Assembly: GCA_017880865.1 (NCBI GenBank)
Contig: JADGRL010000004.1
Span: forward strand, 35,511-99,510
DNA from: Gallionella sp.
GTDB lineage: Bacteria > Pseudomonadota > Gammaproteobacteria > Burkholderiales > Gallionellaceae
Direction: 5' to 3'
DNA length: 64,000 bases
This document shows positions 11,510-23,783 of the stretch, one piece after another. The notes below the pieces were generated by a model, which did no database searches, was not told where the DNA came from, and saw only the letters and a program-made list of their open reading frames with translations. A program made the position numbers and the translations under genes. Position 1 is the stretch's first letter. Every line of letters begins with the position of its first letter.

Positions 11510-11722
11510 AAAATCCTCTCTAATTCACGGGATCCAGATTCGTCGCACATCATATGACAGAAACGGGCGCAGCGTGCCTTGCACCTCATTTTCTTGCGCC
11601 GAATCCCAAGGAGGCAAAGTGAGCTATTTCAGCCTACTGATTTTTTGTAGAAGGCCTGCCACGACGCCCATGCATCCAATCAACCTGGATGTCGCAGCAG
11701 TGCTCGGAACACGCCTGCGAAG

Positions 11723-12103
11723 CTAGGCGGCCTGTACCGGAATCTGTTCGCGTTGCGCGATGATGCGGTTGTGCTCGTCCACATAGACGAGCTGCGGGTG
11801 GAATTTTTGCAGCTCCAATTCGGAATACATCGCGTAAGTGGCGATGATGATGATGTCTCCCGGATCGGCCTTGTGCGCCGCCGCGCCATTCACGGAGATC
11901 ACGCCGGAACCGCGTTGGGCGCGGATGGCGTAGGTGGTGAAACGCTCGCCATTGGTGACATTGTAAATATCGATCTGCTGATATTCTTTGATGTCGGCGG
12001 CATCCAGCAAATCGTCGTCGATCGCGCAGGAACCCTCGTAATGCAACTCGGAGTGCGTGACATGCACCCGGTGCAACTTGGCTTTAAGCATGATTCTTTG
12101 CAT
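11723..12103 (-). CDS. panD: Aspartate 1-decarboxylase
   Basis: [43 protein letters not shown] self-processing site; next to panC/panB. Confidence 0.96.
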   Translation of the reverse strand: MQRIMLKAKLHRVHVTHSELHYEGSCAIDDDLLDAADIKEYQQIDIYNVTNGERFTTYAIRAQRGSGVISVNGAAAHKADPGDIIIIATYAMYSELELQKFHPQLVYVDEHNRIIAQREQIPVQAA

Positions 12104-12156
12104 TAGGACACCTCTTATTTCAGTGGGCGCGGATTATATAACACCCGGCCCAATAA

Positions 12157-13004
<848 letters not shown>

Positions 13005-13008
<4 letters not shown>

Positions 13009-13796
13009 AAGCTGTGTTCCTGCGCAGGAAAGCTACCCGCCTTCACTTCGGCGACATAGTTCGCCACCGCCGCCGCGATACTGGACGCGCCCTGCATGTA
13101 GTTCTTCACGAAGCGCGCCTTCTTGCCGGGAAATGCATCCAGCATATCGTGCAACACCAGCACCTGACCGGAACACGCTGCACCCGCGCCGATGCCGACC
13201 GTGGGAATGGTGAGCTGCGCGGTGATTTCCGCTGCCAGTGCAGCAGGCACGGCTTCCAGCACCAGCATGCCCGCGCCAGCCAGTTCAAGCGCCAGCGCAT
13301 CCTGCAATAATTGTTGCGCGGCGGCGGATTCTTTACCCTGCACGCGATAACCGCCCAACTGATGCACCGACTGCGGGGTCAGCCCGATGTGTCCGCACAC
13401 AGGGATGCCGCGAGAGGTTAAGAAGCGCACCGTTTCGACCATAGCCGCACCGCCTTCTAGCTTGACCATCTGCGCGCCCGCCGCCATCAGCTGCGCGGCA
13501 TGTTCAAACGTTTTTTCCGGGCTGATCTGGAACGTGCCGAACGGCATATCGCTGATGATAAAAGCCTGTTTCGAGCCCCGTGCCACACAGGCGGTGTGGT
13601 AAACCATGTCGGTAAGCGTAACCGGCAGCGTGGTTTCGTGTCCCTGCAACACCATGCCGAGCGAATCGCCGACCAGCAGCGCGTCGACACCTTGGGCTTC
13701 GAGTAGCGCGGCGAAGCTCGCGTCATAACAGGTCAGCACGGCAATTTTCTCGCCCTTGCCGCGCATGGCTTTCAGTGCAGTCAGTGTGGTACGCAT
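13005..13796 (-). CDS. panB: 3-methyl-2-oxobutanoate hydroxymethyltransferase
   Basis: [12 protein letters not shown]-type N terminus, [35 protein letters not shown]. Confidence 0.96.
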
Positions 13797-14440
13797 CAGC
13801 TCCCCCTGCTAAAAAATTCGCGCGGCCCGCGCATTTCCTCGATGCGGCTCAGCAGCAATTTGAAATCTTCATCGCCATCCACGAAGTTCAGATGCTCGCT
13901 GTTCACCATCAGCACCGGAGCCGCGTCGTAATGATAGAAGAAATCGCTGTAGCTTTGTGACAGACGCAACAAATAACTTTCGCTGATGCCGAATTCATAA
14001 GGCTGTGCGCGGCGCTGCACGCGCTCTGCCAGAATATCCGGCGCGGCCTGCAAATAAATCACCAGGTCCGGCACGGGCGCCTGCAATTGCAGCGAGCTGT
14101 AAATTTGCTGATAGAGCGCGAACTCTTCTTCATTCAGATTGAGCCGCGCAAACAGCGGGTCCTTGTCGAACAGATAATCCGACACGGTGCTCTCGCGAAA
14201 TAAATCCATTTGCGCCAGATCACGCACTTCGTTGCTGCGCTGGAACAGGAAGAACAATTGAGTCGCCAGCGCATAGCGCGGCGGGTCCTGATAAAACTTG
14301 GCGAGAAAGGGATTTTCGTCGGGCTTTTCCAGCAGCGTCCCGGCACCGATGTGTTGCGAGAGCCGATGCACGAGGCTGGTCTTGCCGACGCCGATCGGTC
14401 CTTCCACGACGATGTAGCGATACTTATCAAGCAGCATTGA
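13796..14440 (-). CDS. Deoxynucleoside kinase family protein
   Basis: [25 protein letters not shown]-loop and [23 protein letters not shown] track starts at 14476, ATG at ~14440 (MLLDKYRY) plausible. Confidence 0.88.
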   Translation of the reverse strand, partial: SMLLDKYRYIVVEGPIGVGKTSLVHRLSQHIGAGTLLEKPDENPFLAKFYQDPPRYALATQLFFLFQRSNEVRDLAQMDLFRESTVSDYLFDKDPLFARLNLNEEEFALYQQIYSSLQLQAPVPDLVIYLQAAPDILAERVQRRAQPYEFGISESYLLRLSQSYSDFFYHYDAAPVLMVNSEHLNFVDGDEDFKLLLSRIEEMRGPREFFSRGS

Positions 14441-14939
14441 GCATCCTCTCCAATACCTGACCCTGACATCCTGCAAGCGCCAGCTCGGCCCGACCTACTC
14501 CGGGTATGCTGATATCCGGCGCGATTTCCAGCAGCGGCTGCAACACGAACGCACGCAAGTGCATCTGCGGATGCGGGATGGTCAGGCCATGCTCGTGCAG
14601 TTGCACATCGTCATACAGCAGCACGTCCAGATCCAGCGTGCGCGGCGCGTTGCGATAGGTACGCTCGCGACCGTGCTGATGCTCGATGTGTAACAACGCT
14701 TGCAGAAAGGCATGCGGCATCAAGGTTGTTTCGATTTTCGCCACCGCATTCACGAAATCCGGCTGGCTTGGTAAATCGGTCTGACCCGGATAGCCTATCG
14801 GCGCGCTGCGATACAGCGAAGAGCGAGCAACCAGACTCGTATCCGGCAGCTGATCAATGTCGGCAAATGCACGTCGCAATTGGCCGAGCGGATCTTCCAG
14901 ATTGCTGCCCAGCCCGATAAAGGCGGTGTGTCGCGTCAC
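14427..14939 (-). CDS. folK: 2-amino-4-hydroxy-6-hydroxymethyldihydropteridine pyrophosphokinase
   Basis: AFIGLGSNLEDPLGQLRRA..., APRTLDLDVLLYDD. Confidence 0.95.
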   Translation of the reverse strand: MTRHTAFIGLGSNLEDPLGQLRRAFADIDQLPDTSLVARSSLYRSAPIGYPGQTDLPSQPDFVNAVAKIETTLMPHAFLQALLHIEHQHGRERTYRNAPRTLDLDVLLYDDVQLHEHGLTIPHPQMHLRAFVLQPLLEIAPDISIPGVGRAELALAGCQGQVLERMLNAA

Positions 14940-16366
14940 TCGTATGCCCGGCCCGTATCCTGTCGGCCAGTATGCTCGTCCGCCGAGTGTTCACCCGATG
15001 ACTCGCCCACTGACCCAGTGGCCGACTCGCTGGCTGGTTTTTTCTTGCGCGGCTTCCGGCGGCGTTTCTTGTCTCCCGCACCTTCAGGCTGCAACATTTC
15101 CACACGGCGCTCTTCGCTGGCATCTTGAAACTCGTCCCACCACAATCCCAGCTCGTCATCCACTTCGCCGCTGGCGCAACGCAACAACAGGAAATCGAAT
15201 CCGGCACGAAAGCGCGGTTGCTCCAGCAAACGGTACGGACGTTGTCCGGCGCGCTGATCAAAGCGTTGTTGCAACAACCAGATTTCTTTCATCACCGCAT
15301 CCTGGCGGTGCGGGATAGCCAGCTGCGCTTTTTGTCTGGCCAGCACTTCATCCATCGCCTCGTGCATCGCGCCTATCGGACGCCCGCCTTGCTGCACGCG
15401 CAAATTCCACGCCGCCAACACCTCATGCCACAACAGCGCGGCGAACAAAAACGCGGGAGAAACCGTCTTGTCCTGGCTGAGACGCTCGTCGGTATTGCGC
15501 AACGCCAGCATGATGAATTTTTCGCCCATCGGCTGTTCCCAGATCACATCCAGCAGCGGCAGCAAGCCGTGATGCAGATTCATCCGGCGCAACTGCTGGA
15601 TGCACTCCAGCGAATGCCCTGACAACAGCATTTTCAACACCTCGTCGAGCATGCGCGCCTTCGGCACGTTGTCGAGCAAATTCTTCATTTTGGCGATCGG
15701 TGCTGCGGTCGCCGCATCCAGCTCGATGCCCAGCTTGGCGGACAAGCGCACCGCGCGCAGCATGCGCACCGGGTCTTCGCGGTAACGCACTAGCGGGTCG
15801 CCGATGATGCGCAACAGACCATTGCGCGTATCGGCATAGCCGCGGTGATAATCAAAAATCTCCTGGGTGGACGGATCATAGAACAGCGCATTTGCGGTGA
15901 AATCGCGCCGCGCCGCATCCTGCTCCTGATCGCCGAATTCATTGTCGCGCAGCAAACGGCCATGCTCGTCGGTCTGCGCATCTTCGGCCTCGATCATGCG
16001 GCGGAAAGTAGACACCTCGACCACCTCCTCACCGAACATCACATGCACCAGCCGAAAGCGCCGACCGATGATGCGCGCGCGGCGAAACACGCGGCGCACA
16101 TCTTCCGGTGTGGCATCGGTCGCGATGTCGAAATCCTTAGGTGTGCGCTCCAGCAACAAATCGCGCACCGCACCGCCCACCACATAGGCCTGATAGCCTG
16201 CGGCTTGCAAGCCGTCGGTGACTTTCAGCGCGCCGTAGCTGATCTGCTCGCGCGCCACGCCATGCAATTTGAACGGGATCACCTGAGCATTTCCCACCGT
16301 TTTGGTTTTGGCAGGTTTACGGAATACGCGCTTGAAAAATTTTTTGATCATGCAGTGTTTAGGCAA
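14936..16366 (-). CDS. pcnB: Poly(A) polymerase I
   Basis: YVVGGAVRDLLLERTPKDFDIATDATPEDVRRVFRRARIIGRRFRLVHV; basic C-terminal tail. Confidence 0.94.
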   Translation of the reverse strand: MPKHCMIKKFFKRVFRKPAKTKTVGNAQVIPFKLHGVAREQISYGALKVTDGLQAAGYQAYVVGGAVRDLLLERTPKDFDIATDATPEDVRRVFRRARIIGRRFRLVHVMFGEEVVEVSTFRRMIEAEDAQTDEHGRLLRDNEFGDQEQDAARRDFTANALFYDPSTQEIFDYHRGYADTRNGLLRIIGDPLVRYREDPVRMLRAVRLSAKLGIELDAATAAPIAKMKNLLDNVPKARMLDEVLKMLLSGHSLECIQQLRRMNLHHGLLPLLDVIWEQPMGEKFIMLALRNTDERLSQDKTVSPAFLFAALLWHEVLAAWNLRVQQGGRPIGAMHEAMDEVLARQKAQLAIPHRQDAVMKEIWLLQQRFDQRAGQRPYRLLEQPRFRAGFDFLLLRCASGEVDDELGLWWDEFQDASEERRVEMLQPEGAGDKKRRRKPRKKKPASESATGSVGESSGEHSADEHTGRQDTGRAYE

Positions 16367-16415
16367 TTGAACGCGACAAGATCGCGCAAGGAGCGCGGAT
16401 TATACAGCCCCAAAG

Positions 16416-16441
16416 AAAAACGCGCCTTGCGGCGCGTTTTT
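16416..16441. terminator. Rho-independent terminator candidate
   Basis: AAAAACGCGCCTTGCGGCGCGTTTTT hairpin downstream of the psiF-like gene. Confidence 0.75.
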
Positions 16442-16482
16442 AACGAAGCGATTAACGCCCGTCGACTGCGCTCAGGACAGGC

Positions 16483-16821
16483 TTAGGCCTTGAGACAGGA
16501 GCTCATGAACTTCTTGCGCTCGTCACCCTTGAGTGCTTTGGTCTTGGCGTCTGCATTGCAAGTCTTCATCTTATCTTGTTGCTTGACCGGAGCGGCAGCG
16601 CTGGCGACAGGCTTGGCATCGGTCTTCGCGGGAGCCGCAGCAGACTTCAACACGTAATCCTTTTTCAGGCATTTGCTCATGAACGCCTTGCGCTCATCGC
16701 CCTTCATGCCTTTGGCTTCTACGTTACAGCCCTTCATTTTTTCCTGTTGCGCGCCCGCGAAAGCCGGAGCCGAAACAGCGAATGTAAAACCCAAACATGC
16801 CAATGCGATCAGTTTTTTCAT
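16483..16821 (-). CDS. PsiF repeat protein (periplasmic, two repeats)
   Basis: Signal peptide; two copies of the QQ(E/D)KMK-C-N-(x)-A-K...GDERK-FMS-CLK motif. Confidence 0.85.
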   Translation of the reverse strand: MKKLIALACLGFTFAVSAPAFAGAQQEKMKGCNVEAKGMKGDERKAFMSKCLKKDYVLKSAAAPAKTDAKPVASAAAPVKQQDKMKTCNADAKTKALKGDERKKFMSSCLKA

Positions 16822-16913
16822 GGAATTCTCCTTGGTTTAAATCGTTGATTTTGTTCCCCATGCGGCGGAAGCGCGCGCATTATAGCGAAAGCTAGGCATT
16901 CAATCAGCAACAT

Positions 16914-17636
16914 TTATCGGCTATCTCTTCCAGCCCGCACACCCTTAAGCCAGCGCTCGTACAACCGAGTCGCCACGCTGTTCAAGCGCGACAGTTCGTC
17001 CGTCATGCTCCGCTGTATCTCAATCGTCGATTGCACCGCCGGACTGGCGCTGCTGGTCTTTACTTCATCGGCGCCCACCTCACACCAAATCGCGATCATC
17101 TCAACGGTCATCTCGATGTGGCATTGCAGCGCAAGATGACGGCCTATGGCGTAGGCTTGATTAATGCAATAGGCGCTGGACAGCAGGTGCGTCGCCCCTT
17201 GCGGCAAACTGAAGGTTTCGCCGTGCCAGTGAAACGCCTGAAAGTTTTTAATATCGCCAAACCAGCTGCGCGCGATGTCGTTGTTTGAAACCTGCACCTC
17301 GCCCCAGCCGATTTCCTTGACCGGATTGCGCATCACGACACCGCCCAAGGCCTTGGAGATCAGTTGTCCGCCGAGGCAATGCCCCAACAGCGGAATGTCT
17401 AGCGCGACGGCATCTCGGATCAATGTCTCAACTTTCGGTATCCACGGCAGATCGTCGTTGACGCTCATCGGCCCACCCATGAACACCAGTCCTGAGTAGG
17501 CCGTTGCGCTGGGCGGCACGACATCGCCAGCATCGATTGCGATCAGTTGCCACGGGATACCGCGCTCGTCGAGAAATTCGGCGAAATATCCGGGGCCTTC
17601 GGTTGAAGCATGGCGGAATATCGCGACAGGTTTCAT
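16914..17636 (-). CDS. Class I glutamine amidotransferase
   Basis: GLVFMGGPMSVNDDLPWI, LLGHCLGGQLISKALGG. Confidence 0.88.
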   Translation of the reverse strand: MKPVAIFRHASTEGPGYFAEFLDERGIPWQLIAIDAGDVVPPSATAYSGLVFMGGPMSVNDDLPWIPKVETLIRDAVALDIPLLGHCLGGQLISKALGGVVMRNPVKEIGWGEVQVSNNDIARSWFGDIKNFQAFHWHGETFSLPQGATHLLSSAYCINQAYAIGRHLALQCHIEMTVEMIAIWCEVGADEVKTSSASPAVQSTIEIQRSMTDELSRLNSVATRLYERWLKGVRAGRDSR

Positions 17637-17640
17637 GTCA

Positions 17641-17730
17641 TGTAGGGGCGTATGCCATAACCAGCGACTTAGTTGGTGTTTTTTGCCAACCTAGTCGAAT
17701 GGCTAGTTGTTTCATCAATACGCCCCTACA
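17641..17730. repeat. ~90-bp imperfect palindrome with 13-bp perfect terminal inverted repeats
   Basis: TGTAGGGGCGTAT (17641-17653) and ATACGCCCCTACA (17718-17730), with partly complementary interior. Confidence 0.7.
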
Positions 17731-18517
17731 ATGTTTTGTCCCGCTCGATCAGCGCATAGGCCGAATGGTTATGTATCGACTCGAAGTTCTCAGACTCGAC
17801 GATATAGGTATCGATGCGCTCATCGGCATCCAGCACCGCCGCCACGTCGCGCACCATGTCTTCGACGAATTTCGGGTTGTCGTAGGCGCGTTCGGTGACG
17901 AATTTTTCGTCGGGGCGTTTGAGCAAACCGTACAGCTCGCATGAGGCCTGCTCTTCGGCGATGCGCACCACGTCTTCGATCCAGACAAAACGGTTGGTGC
18001 GCAGCGTGAGCGTGACATGCGAACGCTGGTTATGCGCACCGCGCTCGGAAATCTTTTTCGAGCACGGGCACAGACTGGTAACCGGCACCAGCACCTTCAT
18101 CGTGACGCGCGGTTTGCCGTGTACCGTTTCGCCGATCAGCGTGACATCGTAATCGAGCAGGCTTTGCACACCCGACACCGGCGCGGTCTTGTTCACAAAA
18201 TACGGGAAGCTCATTTCGAGGTAGCCGGACTGCGCTTCCAGACGCGTCACCATTTCGCGCAGAATGCTCTCGAAGGATTCCACGGAAATCTCGCGCTCGT
18301 GCTCGTTGAGTATCTCGACGAAGCGCGACATGTGCGTGCCCTTGAAATTGTGCGGCAGGTGCACGTACATGTTGAATGTGGCGACCGTGTGCTGCACGCC
18401 GACGCTCTTGTCCTTCACCTTGATCGGATGGCGGATGCCTTTGATGCCGACGCGATCGATCGCCAGATGGCGGGTATCGGCGGAACTTTGCACGTCGGCA
18501 ATAGCGGGTACATTCAT
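17726..18517 (-). CDS. folE2: GTP cyclohydrolase FolE2
   Basis: [25 protein letters not shown]..., [28 protein letters not shown]. Confidence 0.95.
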   Translation of the reverse strand: MNVPAIADVQSSADTRHLAIDRVGIKGIRHPIKVKDKSVGVQHTVATFNMYVHLPHNFKGTHMSRFVEILNEHEREISVESFESILREMVTRLEAQSGYLEMSFPYFVNKTAPVSGVQSLLDYDVTLIGETVHGKPRVTMKVLVPVTSLCPCSKKISERGAHNQRSHVTLTLRTNRFVWIEDVVRIAEEQASCELYGLLKRPDEKFVTERAYDNPKFVEDMVRDVAAVLDADERIDTYIVESENFESIHNHSAYALIERDKTL

Positions 18518-18575
18518 GGCAAGCTTTCTATCGGGTTGCGATTATGCGAGATTATAACCAATCCCGACCAATTTA

Positions 18576-20444
18576 CTAGGTTGGATAATTTTTAATGCTG
18601 GCAATCAGGCCTTTGGCATCCAGACCGCAATCCGCCAGCATCTGCCCGTGTTCGCCCTGCTCGATGAATCGGTCCGGCAAGCCGAGTTGCAGCAGCGGAA
18701 TAACGATGCCGTGCTGTTGCAAACATTCCGCCACCGCGCTGCCCGCACCGCCTTGTATTGTGTTCTCTTCCACGGTCACCAGCAGCTCATGTTCGCGCGC
18801 CAGACGAAGCACCAATTCGGCATCCAGCGGTTTGACGAAACGCATGTTCGCCACCGTCGCATCAAGTTGTTCTGCCGCAGCCAGCGCAGGCGCCAGCATG
18901 GTACCGAATGCCAGTATCGCCACTCGACGACCCTCACGGCGCAACTCGCCACGACCGACAGGCAGAGCACTCATTTCGTTTTTGATCGCCACGCCCGGCC
19001 CGGTGCCGCGGGGATAACGCACCGCGCTCGGCGTGTTCAACAGCATGGCGGTATATAACATTTGACGGCATTCGTTCTCGTCAGCGGGAGCCATCACCGT
19101 CATGTTCGGGATGCAGCGCAAGAATGACAGATCGAAACTGCCCGCATGGGTCGCGCCATCCGCGCCGACCAGCCCGCCGCGATCGATCGCCAAAATCACA
19201 GGCAGGTTCTGGATCGCGATGTCGTGTATGAGTTGATCGTAAGCGCGCTGCAAGAAGGTCGAATAGATCGCCACCACCGGCTTGTAACCATCGCAGGCTA
19301 ATCCAGCGGCGAATGTCAGAGCGTGCTGTTCGGCGATGCCGACATCGAAATAACGTGCAGGAAAACGCCCGGAAAATTCCGCCATGCCCGAGCCTTCGCA
19401 CATCGCCGGGGTAATGCCCACCAAACGTTCATCCTGTGCCGCCATGTCGCACAGCCACTGTCCGAACACTTCGGTATATGTTGGATTCGCAGTCAGCCCT
19501 TCGACGTGGTTAGGGACAGGCTTGGCGGTGATACCCTGAATGCGGTCGAACTTGCCCACGCCGTGATACAGCAGACAATCCTGTTCGGCCAGCGCGTAGC
19601 CACGGCCCTTTTGCGTGACGATGTGCAGAAATTGCGGGCCTTCGAGTTGGCGGATGTTGCTCAAGGTATCCAGCAATACGTCCAGGTCATGACCGTCGAT
19701 CGGTCCGATATAGTTGAAACCGAATTCCTCGAACAGGGTACTCGGTGTCACCATGCCTTTGACGTGTTCTTCGGCGCGCTTGGCGAATTCCAGCACCGGC
19801 GGCATACCCTTCAACACCTTTTCGCTGCCGCGCCGCACCGCCGCATAAAATCGACCCGACATCAGACGGGCCAGATAATTGTTCAGCGCGCCTACGGGGC
19901 GCGAAATCGACATATCGTTGTCGTTGAGTATCACCAGCAGATTCGCATCCATCGCACCGGCGTTGTTCAGCGCCTCGAACGCCATACCGCCGGTCAGCGC
20001 GCCATCGCCGATGATCGCCACAGAACGGCGCTCGGAGCCTTGCAGTTTTGCCGCCACCGCCATGCCCAGTGCCGCCGAAATCGAGGTGCTGGAATGCCCG
20101 GTGCCGAAGGTGTCATACGGGCTTTCTTCGCGCTTCGGGAAACCGGCGATGCCGCCCGCCATGCGCAAATGGCTCATCGCCTCGCGCCGTCCGGTCAGAA
20201 TTTTGTGCGTATAGGTCTGATGGCCCACATCCCAGACCAGCTTGTCTTCCGGCGTATCGAAAATGGTGTGCAGCGCGATGGTCAACTCGACCGTGCCCAG
20301 ATTGGAGGATAAATGCCCGCCGGTATGGCTGACCGATTCGACCAGAAATTCGCGCAACTCACTCGCCAATTGCGGCAACTGCTCGCGCTCCAACGCACGC
20401 AGCTCGCCGGGGGTGTTGATGGTATCAAGTAAGGTGTACATCAA
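18576..20444 (-). CDS. dxs: 1-deoxy-D-xylulose-5-phosphate synthase
   Basis: [74 protein letters not shown]. Confidence 0.97.
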   Translation of the reverse strand: MMYTLLDTINTPGELRALEREQLPQLASELREFLVESVSHTGGHLSSNLGTVELTIALHTIFDTPEDKLVWDVGHQTYTHKILTGRREAMSHLRMAGGIAGFPKREESPYDTFGTGHSSTSISAALGMAVAAKLQGSERRSVAIIGDGALTGGMAFEALNNAGAMDANLLVILNDNDMSISRPVGALNNYLARLMSGRFYAAVRRGSEKVLKGMPPVLEFAKRAEEHVKGMVTPSTLFEEFGFNYIGPIDGHDLDVLLDTLSNIRQLEGPQFLHIVTQKGRGYALAEQDCLLYHGVGKFDRIQGITAKPVPNHVEGLTANPTYTEVFGQWLCDMAAQDERLVGITPAMCEGSGMAEFSGRFPARYFDVGIAEQHALTFAAGLACDGYKPVVAIYSTFLQRAYDQLIHDIAIQNLPVILAIDRGGLVGADGATHAGSFDLSFLRCIPNMTVMAPADENECRQMLYTAMLLNTPSAVRYPRGTGPGVAIKNEMSALPVGRGELRREGRRVAILAFGTMLAPALAAAEQLDATVANMRFVKPLDAELVLRLAREHELLVTVEENTIQGGAGSAVAECLQQHGIVIPLLQLGLPDRFIEQGEHGQMLADCGLDAKGLIASIKNYPT

Positions 20445-21352
20445 AACTTTCGCAATACGATGAAGTCGGCAAGTTCACGCAAACGCTGTGCGGAATCGCC
20501 GAATTCAGCCAGTGTTTCCAATGCTTCCCTGTGCAGGCGACTAGCCATGTTTCGAGCCTCATTTATTCCCAGCAGGCTGACGTAAGTCGGCTTGTCGTTG
20601 TCGGCATCCTTGCCCGCCGTCTTGCCCAGCGTGGCGGTATCCGCCTCGCAGTCCAGCACATCGTCCACCACCTGAAACGCCAGTCCGATCAGCTTGCCGA
20701 AACGATCAAGCTGGGCTAATTGCGCAGGCGAGACAGAACCGCATTGCGCGCCCAGCATCACCGCCGCACGGATCAACGCGCCGGTCTTGTGGATGTGCAT
20801 GAATTCCAGTTCAGGGAGTGTGAGCGACTTGCCCACGCTGGAAAGATCGATCGCCTGCCCGCCCGCCATGCCGCGCGATCCTGTGGCCACCGCCAGCAGC
20901 TTGATCATTTCCAGCTGGCTGGCCGCGTCAGCGCTCAAACGATGTTCCGCGAGCAGCTGAAATGCCAGCGTTTGCAGGCTGTCGCCGACCAGCAACGCGG
21001 TCGCATCATCATATTGCACATGGCAGGTCGGTTTGCCACGGCGCAACACATCGTCATCCATGCACGGCATGTCGTCATGCACCAGCGAATAGGCGTGGAT
21101 CAGTTCGACCGCTGCCGCCGCGATATTGACACGCTTGACATCCGCACCCACCAGCTCGCCTGCGGCAAACGCCAGCAACGGTCGCACGCGTTTGCCGCCG
21201 TCCAGCACCGCGTAGCGCATCGCCTCATGCAAGCGCTGCGGGGCGACTTCAGCACGCGGCAACAGCTCGCGCAACACGCCCTCGAAGCGCACCTGATGGG
21301 CCGCGATCCAGCCTTGAAAATCAGAGGCCATCTTAATTTTGCCCAGCGTCAT
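20441..21352 (-). CDS. ispA: Polyprenyl (farnesyl) diphosphate synthase
   Basis: [40 protein letters not shown] motifs; xseB-ispA-dxs order. Confidence 0.95.
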   Translation of the reverse strand: MTLGKIKMASDFQGWIAAHQVRFEGVLRELLPRAEVAPQRLHEAMRYAVLDGGKRVRPLLAFAAGELVGADVKRVNIAAAAVELIHAYSLVHDDMPCMDDDVLRRGKPTCHVQYDDATALLVGDSLQTLAFQLLAEHRLSADAASQLEMIKLLAVATGSRGMAGGQAIDLSSVGKSLTLPELEFMHIHKTGALIRAAVMLGAQCGSVSPAQLAQLDRFGKLIGLAFQVVDDVLDCEADTATLGKTAGKDADNDKPTYVSLLGINEARNMASRLHREALETLAEFGDSAQRLRELADFIVLRKF

Positions 21353-21575
21353 TATTCGTTGAGAAATCTTTCAGCACGCCGTCTTCCAGCACGCGCACCT
21401 GCTGCTGCGCGTCTTCAAGACGGGTGCGGCAGAACGACAACAGCTCCGCGCCGCGTTTATAAGCCGCCAGCGAATCTTCCAGCGACAAATTGCCCGCCTC
21501 CATATCGGCGACGATTTGCTCAAGCTCGGCCATGGACGATTCGAAGCCCGGCGTTTTTTGCGATTTACCAGCCAT
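21333..21575 (-). CDS. xseB: Exodeoxyribonuclease VII small subunit
   Basis: FESSMAELEQIVADMEAGNLSLEDSLAAYKRGAELLSFCRTRLEDAQQQV. Confidence 0.94.
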   Translation of the reverse strand: MAGKSQKTPGFESSMAELEQIVADMEAGNLSLEDSLAAYKRGAELLSFCRTRLEDAQQQVRVLEDGVLKDFSTNNDAGQN

Positions 21576-21808
21576 AAAAAACCTCTATTTGTGGATACCG
21601 CTATAAATACAAACTCAAATCATGATGAAACCACGGGTGGGACTGAGCGATACCGTGTCGTGACGGGGTTTTGATTTAGCGAGCTACCCTTGAGAAAGAC
21701 CGGCATTTTACCCAACGCACTCCGACTGAGCCAATTTTTGTTGCCCCCCCCATTAATTTCGGGGACAATCCCTAACTTACGTCGCATCAGAATATAGAAT
21801 ATTAAGGC

Positions 21809-22906
21809 ATGTCCGATATCGCCCTCATCAATCAACTCACCCCGGCTCAGGTTCAACCGCCGCTAGACTGGTACTTTAACCCCAAGGCGCTGGAAGCAGA
21901 GCAGCGCCTGCTATTCGAGCAAGGGCCGAATTACGTCGGGCATGAGCTGATGGTTCCCAATCTGGGCGACTATCAGGTGTTGGCCGGCGAGGCACAGATG
22001 CTGGTGCGCAATCCGAACGGCGTGGAGCTGCTCAGCAACATCTGCCGCCACCGTCAGGCCACGATGCTGCAAGGGCGCGGCAACGCGCAACACATCGTCT
22101 GCCCGCTGCATCGCTGGACTTATGAAACCAACGGGAAGCTGCTCGGCGCGCCGCACTTCCCCGAAAATCCCTGCCTGCATCTGAACAAATCGCCGCTGCA
22201 AAACTGGAACGGCCTGCTGTTCTCGGGCAAGCGCGACATCGCAAAAGACCTAGCCCGAGTCGGCGTGATGCAGGAAATCGACTTCTCCGGCTACATGCTC
22301 GATCGCGTGCAAGTGGACGAATACGCGTTCAACTGGAAGACCTTCATCGAGGTGTATCTGGAAGACTACCATGTCGTGCCGTTCCATCCGGGCCTAGGCA
22401 ACTTCGTCGATTGCGACGATCTGAAATGGGAATTCGGCGAACAGTACAGCGTGCAGACCGTCGGCATCCGTAACGGCTTGCGCAAGACCGGCAGCGATGT
22501 GTACGGCAAATGGCAGGAACAAGTGTTGCGCTATCACGGCGGCAAGCTGCCCAAATACGGCGCGATCTGGCTGACCTATTACCCCAACATCATGGTCGAG
22601 TGGTATCCGGGCACGCTGGTCGTCAGCACCCTGGTGCCGCGCGGCGTGGATGCCTGCACCAACATCGTCGAGTTTTATTACCTCGAAGACATCGTTCTGT
22701 TCGAGCGCGAATATGTCGAAGCCGAACAGAAAGCCTATAACGAAACCGCCGTCGAGGACGACATCATTTGTCTCAGGATGCATCAGGGACGAAAATCGCT
22801 GTACCAGCGCGGCATCGAAGAACACGGCCCCTACCAGTCGCCCACCGAAGACGGCATGCTGCACTTTCACGAGTACCTGCGCCGCAATCTGAGTTCTCAT
22901 CTCTAA
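21809..22906 (+). CDS. Rieske [2Fe-2S] ring-hydroxylating oxygenase alpha-subunit-like protein
   Basis: Rieske CRHRQATMLQGRGNAQHIVCPLHRWTYE; mononuclear Fe motif EVYLEDYHVVPFHPGL. Confidence 0.9.
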   Translation: MSDIALINQLTPAQVQPPLDWYFNPKALEAEQRLLFEQGPNYVGHELMVPNLGDYQVLAGEAQMLVRNPNGVELLSNICRHRQATMLQGRGNAQHIVCPLHRWTYETNGKLLGAPHFPENPCLHLNKSPLQNWNGLLFSGKRDIAKDLARVGVMQEIDFSGYMLDRVQVDEYAFNWKTFIEVYLEDYHVVPFHPGLGNFVDCDDLKWEFGEQYSVQTVGIRNGLRKTGSDVYGKWQEQVLRYHGGKLPKYGAIWLTYYPNIMVEWYPGTLVVSTLVPRGVDACTNIVEFYYLEDIVLFEREYVEAEQKAYNETAVEDDIICLRMHQGRKSLYQRGIEEHGPYQSPTEDGMLHFHEYLRRNLSSHL

Positions 22907-22916
22907 ACCATTCCGC

Positions 22917-23771
22917 ATGGGCGCGTTGTGGATGCTGGTCGCCAGTTTGCTGTTCGCCTGCATGGGGGTGTTCGTCAAACTCGGCGCAGCGTATTTCTCT
23001 CATATTGAGCTGGTGTTCTACCGCTCGTTCTTCGGCTTGGTGCTGGTCTTTCTGATCATGCGTTCACAGTGCGTCGGCGTGGCCACACACTATTGGCGCG
23101 CCCACCTGTGGCGCGGCATTTCCGGCTCGCTCGCGCTGGCGCTGTTCTTCTACTGCATCACCGTACTGCCACTCGCCACCGCCGTCACGCTCAACTACAC
23201 CGCGCCGCTGTTTCTCACGCTGCTGACGATACTGGTGTTCAAGGATAAATTTCATCTGCCGCTGACCCTCGCGATCGCGCTCGGATTCGGCGGCGTGGTA
23301 CTGCTGCTGCACCCGACGTTGCAACGCGATCAACTGCTGCCCGGCCTGCTCGGCCTGATCTCCGGCTTGCTCGCCGCAGTCGCCTATCTCAACGTCAAAC
23401 AACTCGGCGTCATCGGCGAACCGGAAACGCGTACCGTATTTTATTTCAGCCTGATCGCCACGATCGGCAGCGGCGTGTGGATGCTGTTCGGCACGACGCA
23501 TACCATCACCCCACAAGGCGCAGCTATCCTGTTAGGTCTGGGCGGCACCGGCACCTTGGCGCAACTCGCGATGACCCGCGCCTATCGCATCGGAAACACG
23601 CTGGTGGTCGGCAGTCTGGCGTACAGCACTATCATATTCGCCAGCCTGTTCGGCATGATGCTGTGGCATGAAATATTGCCGCTGACCAGTTGGCTGGGCA
23701 TGGCTCTCATCATCGCGGGTGGTGTGTTAAGCTTACGCCTGACACCCAAACACCCGTCTCAAAAACCATAA
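22917..23771 (+). CDS. DMT-family (EamA) transporter
   Basis: Ten hydrophobic segments in two repeated EamA-like halves. Confidence 0.88.
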   Translation: MGALWMLVASLLFACMGVFVKLGAAYFSHIELVFYRSFFGLVLVFLIMRSQCVGVATHYWRAHLWRGISGSLALALFFYCITVLPLATAVTLNYTAPLFLTLLTILVFKDKFHLPLTLAIALGFGGVVLLLHPTLQRDQLLPGLLGLISGLLAAVAYLNVKQLGVIGEPETRTVFYFSLIATIGSGVWMLFGTTHTITPQGAAILLGLGGTGTLAQLAMTRAYRIGNTLVVGSLAYSTIIFASLFGMMLWHEILPLTSWLGMALIIAGGVLSLRLTPKHPSQKP

Positions 23772-23783
23772 GCGAGCAGAAAA

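Noticed and set aside
11400-11726. 108-aa forward ORF overlapping the outer-membrane protein start
   Set aside because: Largely antisense to the predicted signal peptide region; no domain.
16483-16821. PsiF-like gene as another Pho-regulated member
   Set aside because: I could not see a convincing 11-bp repeat array in its upstream region.
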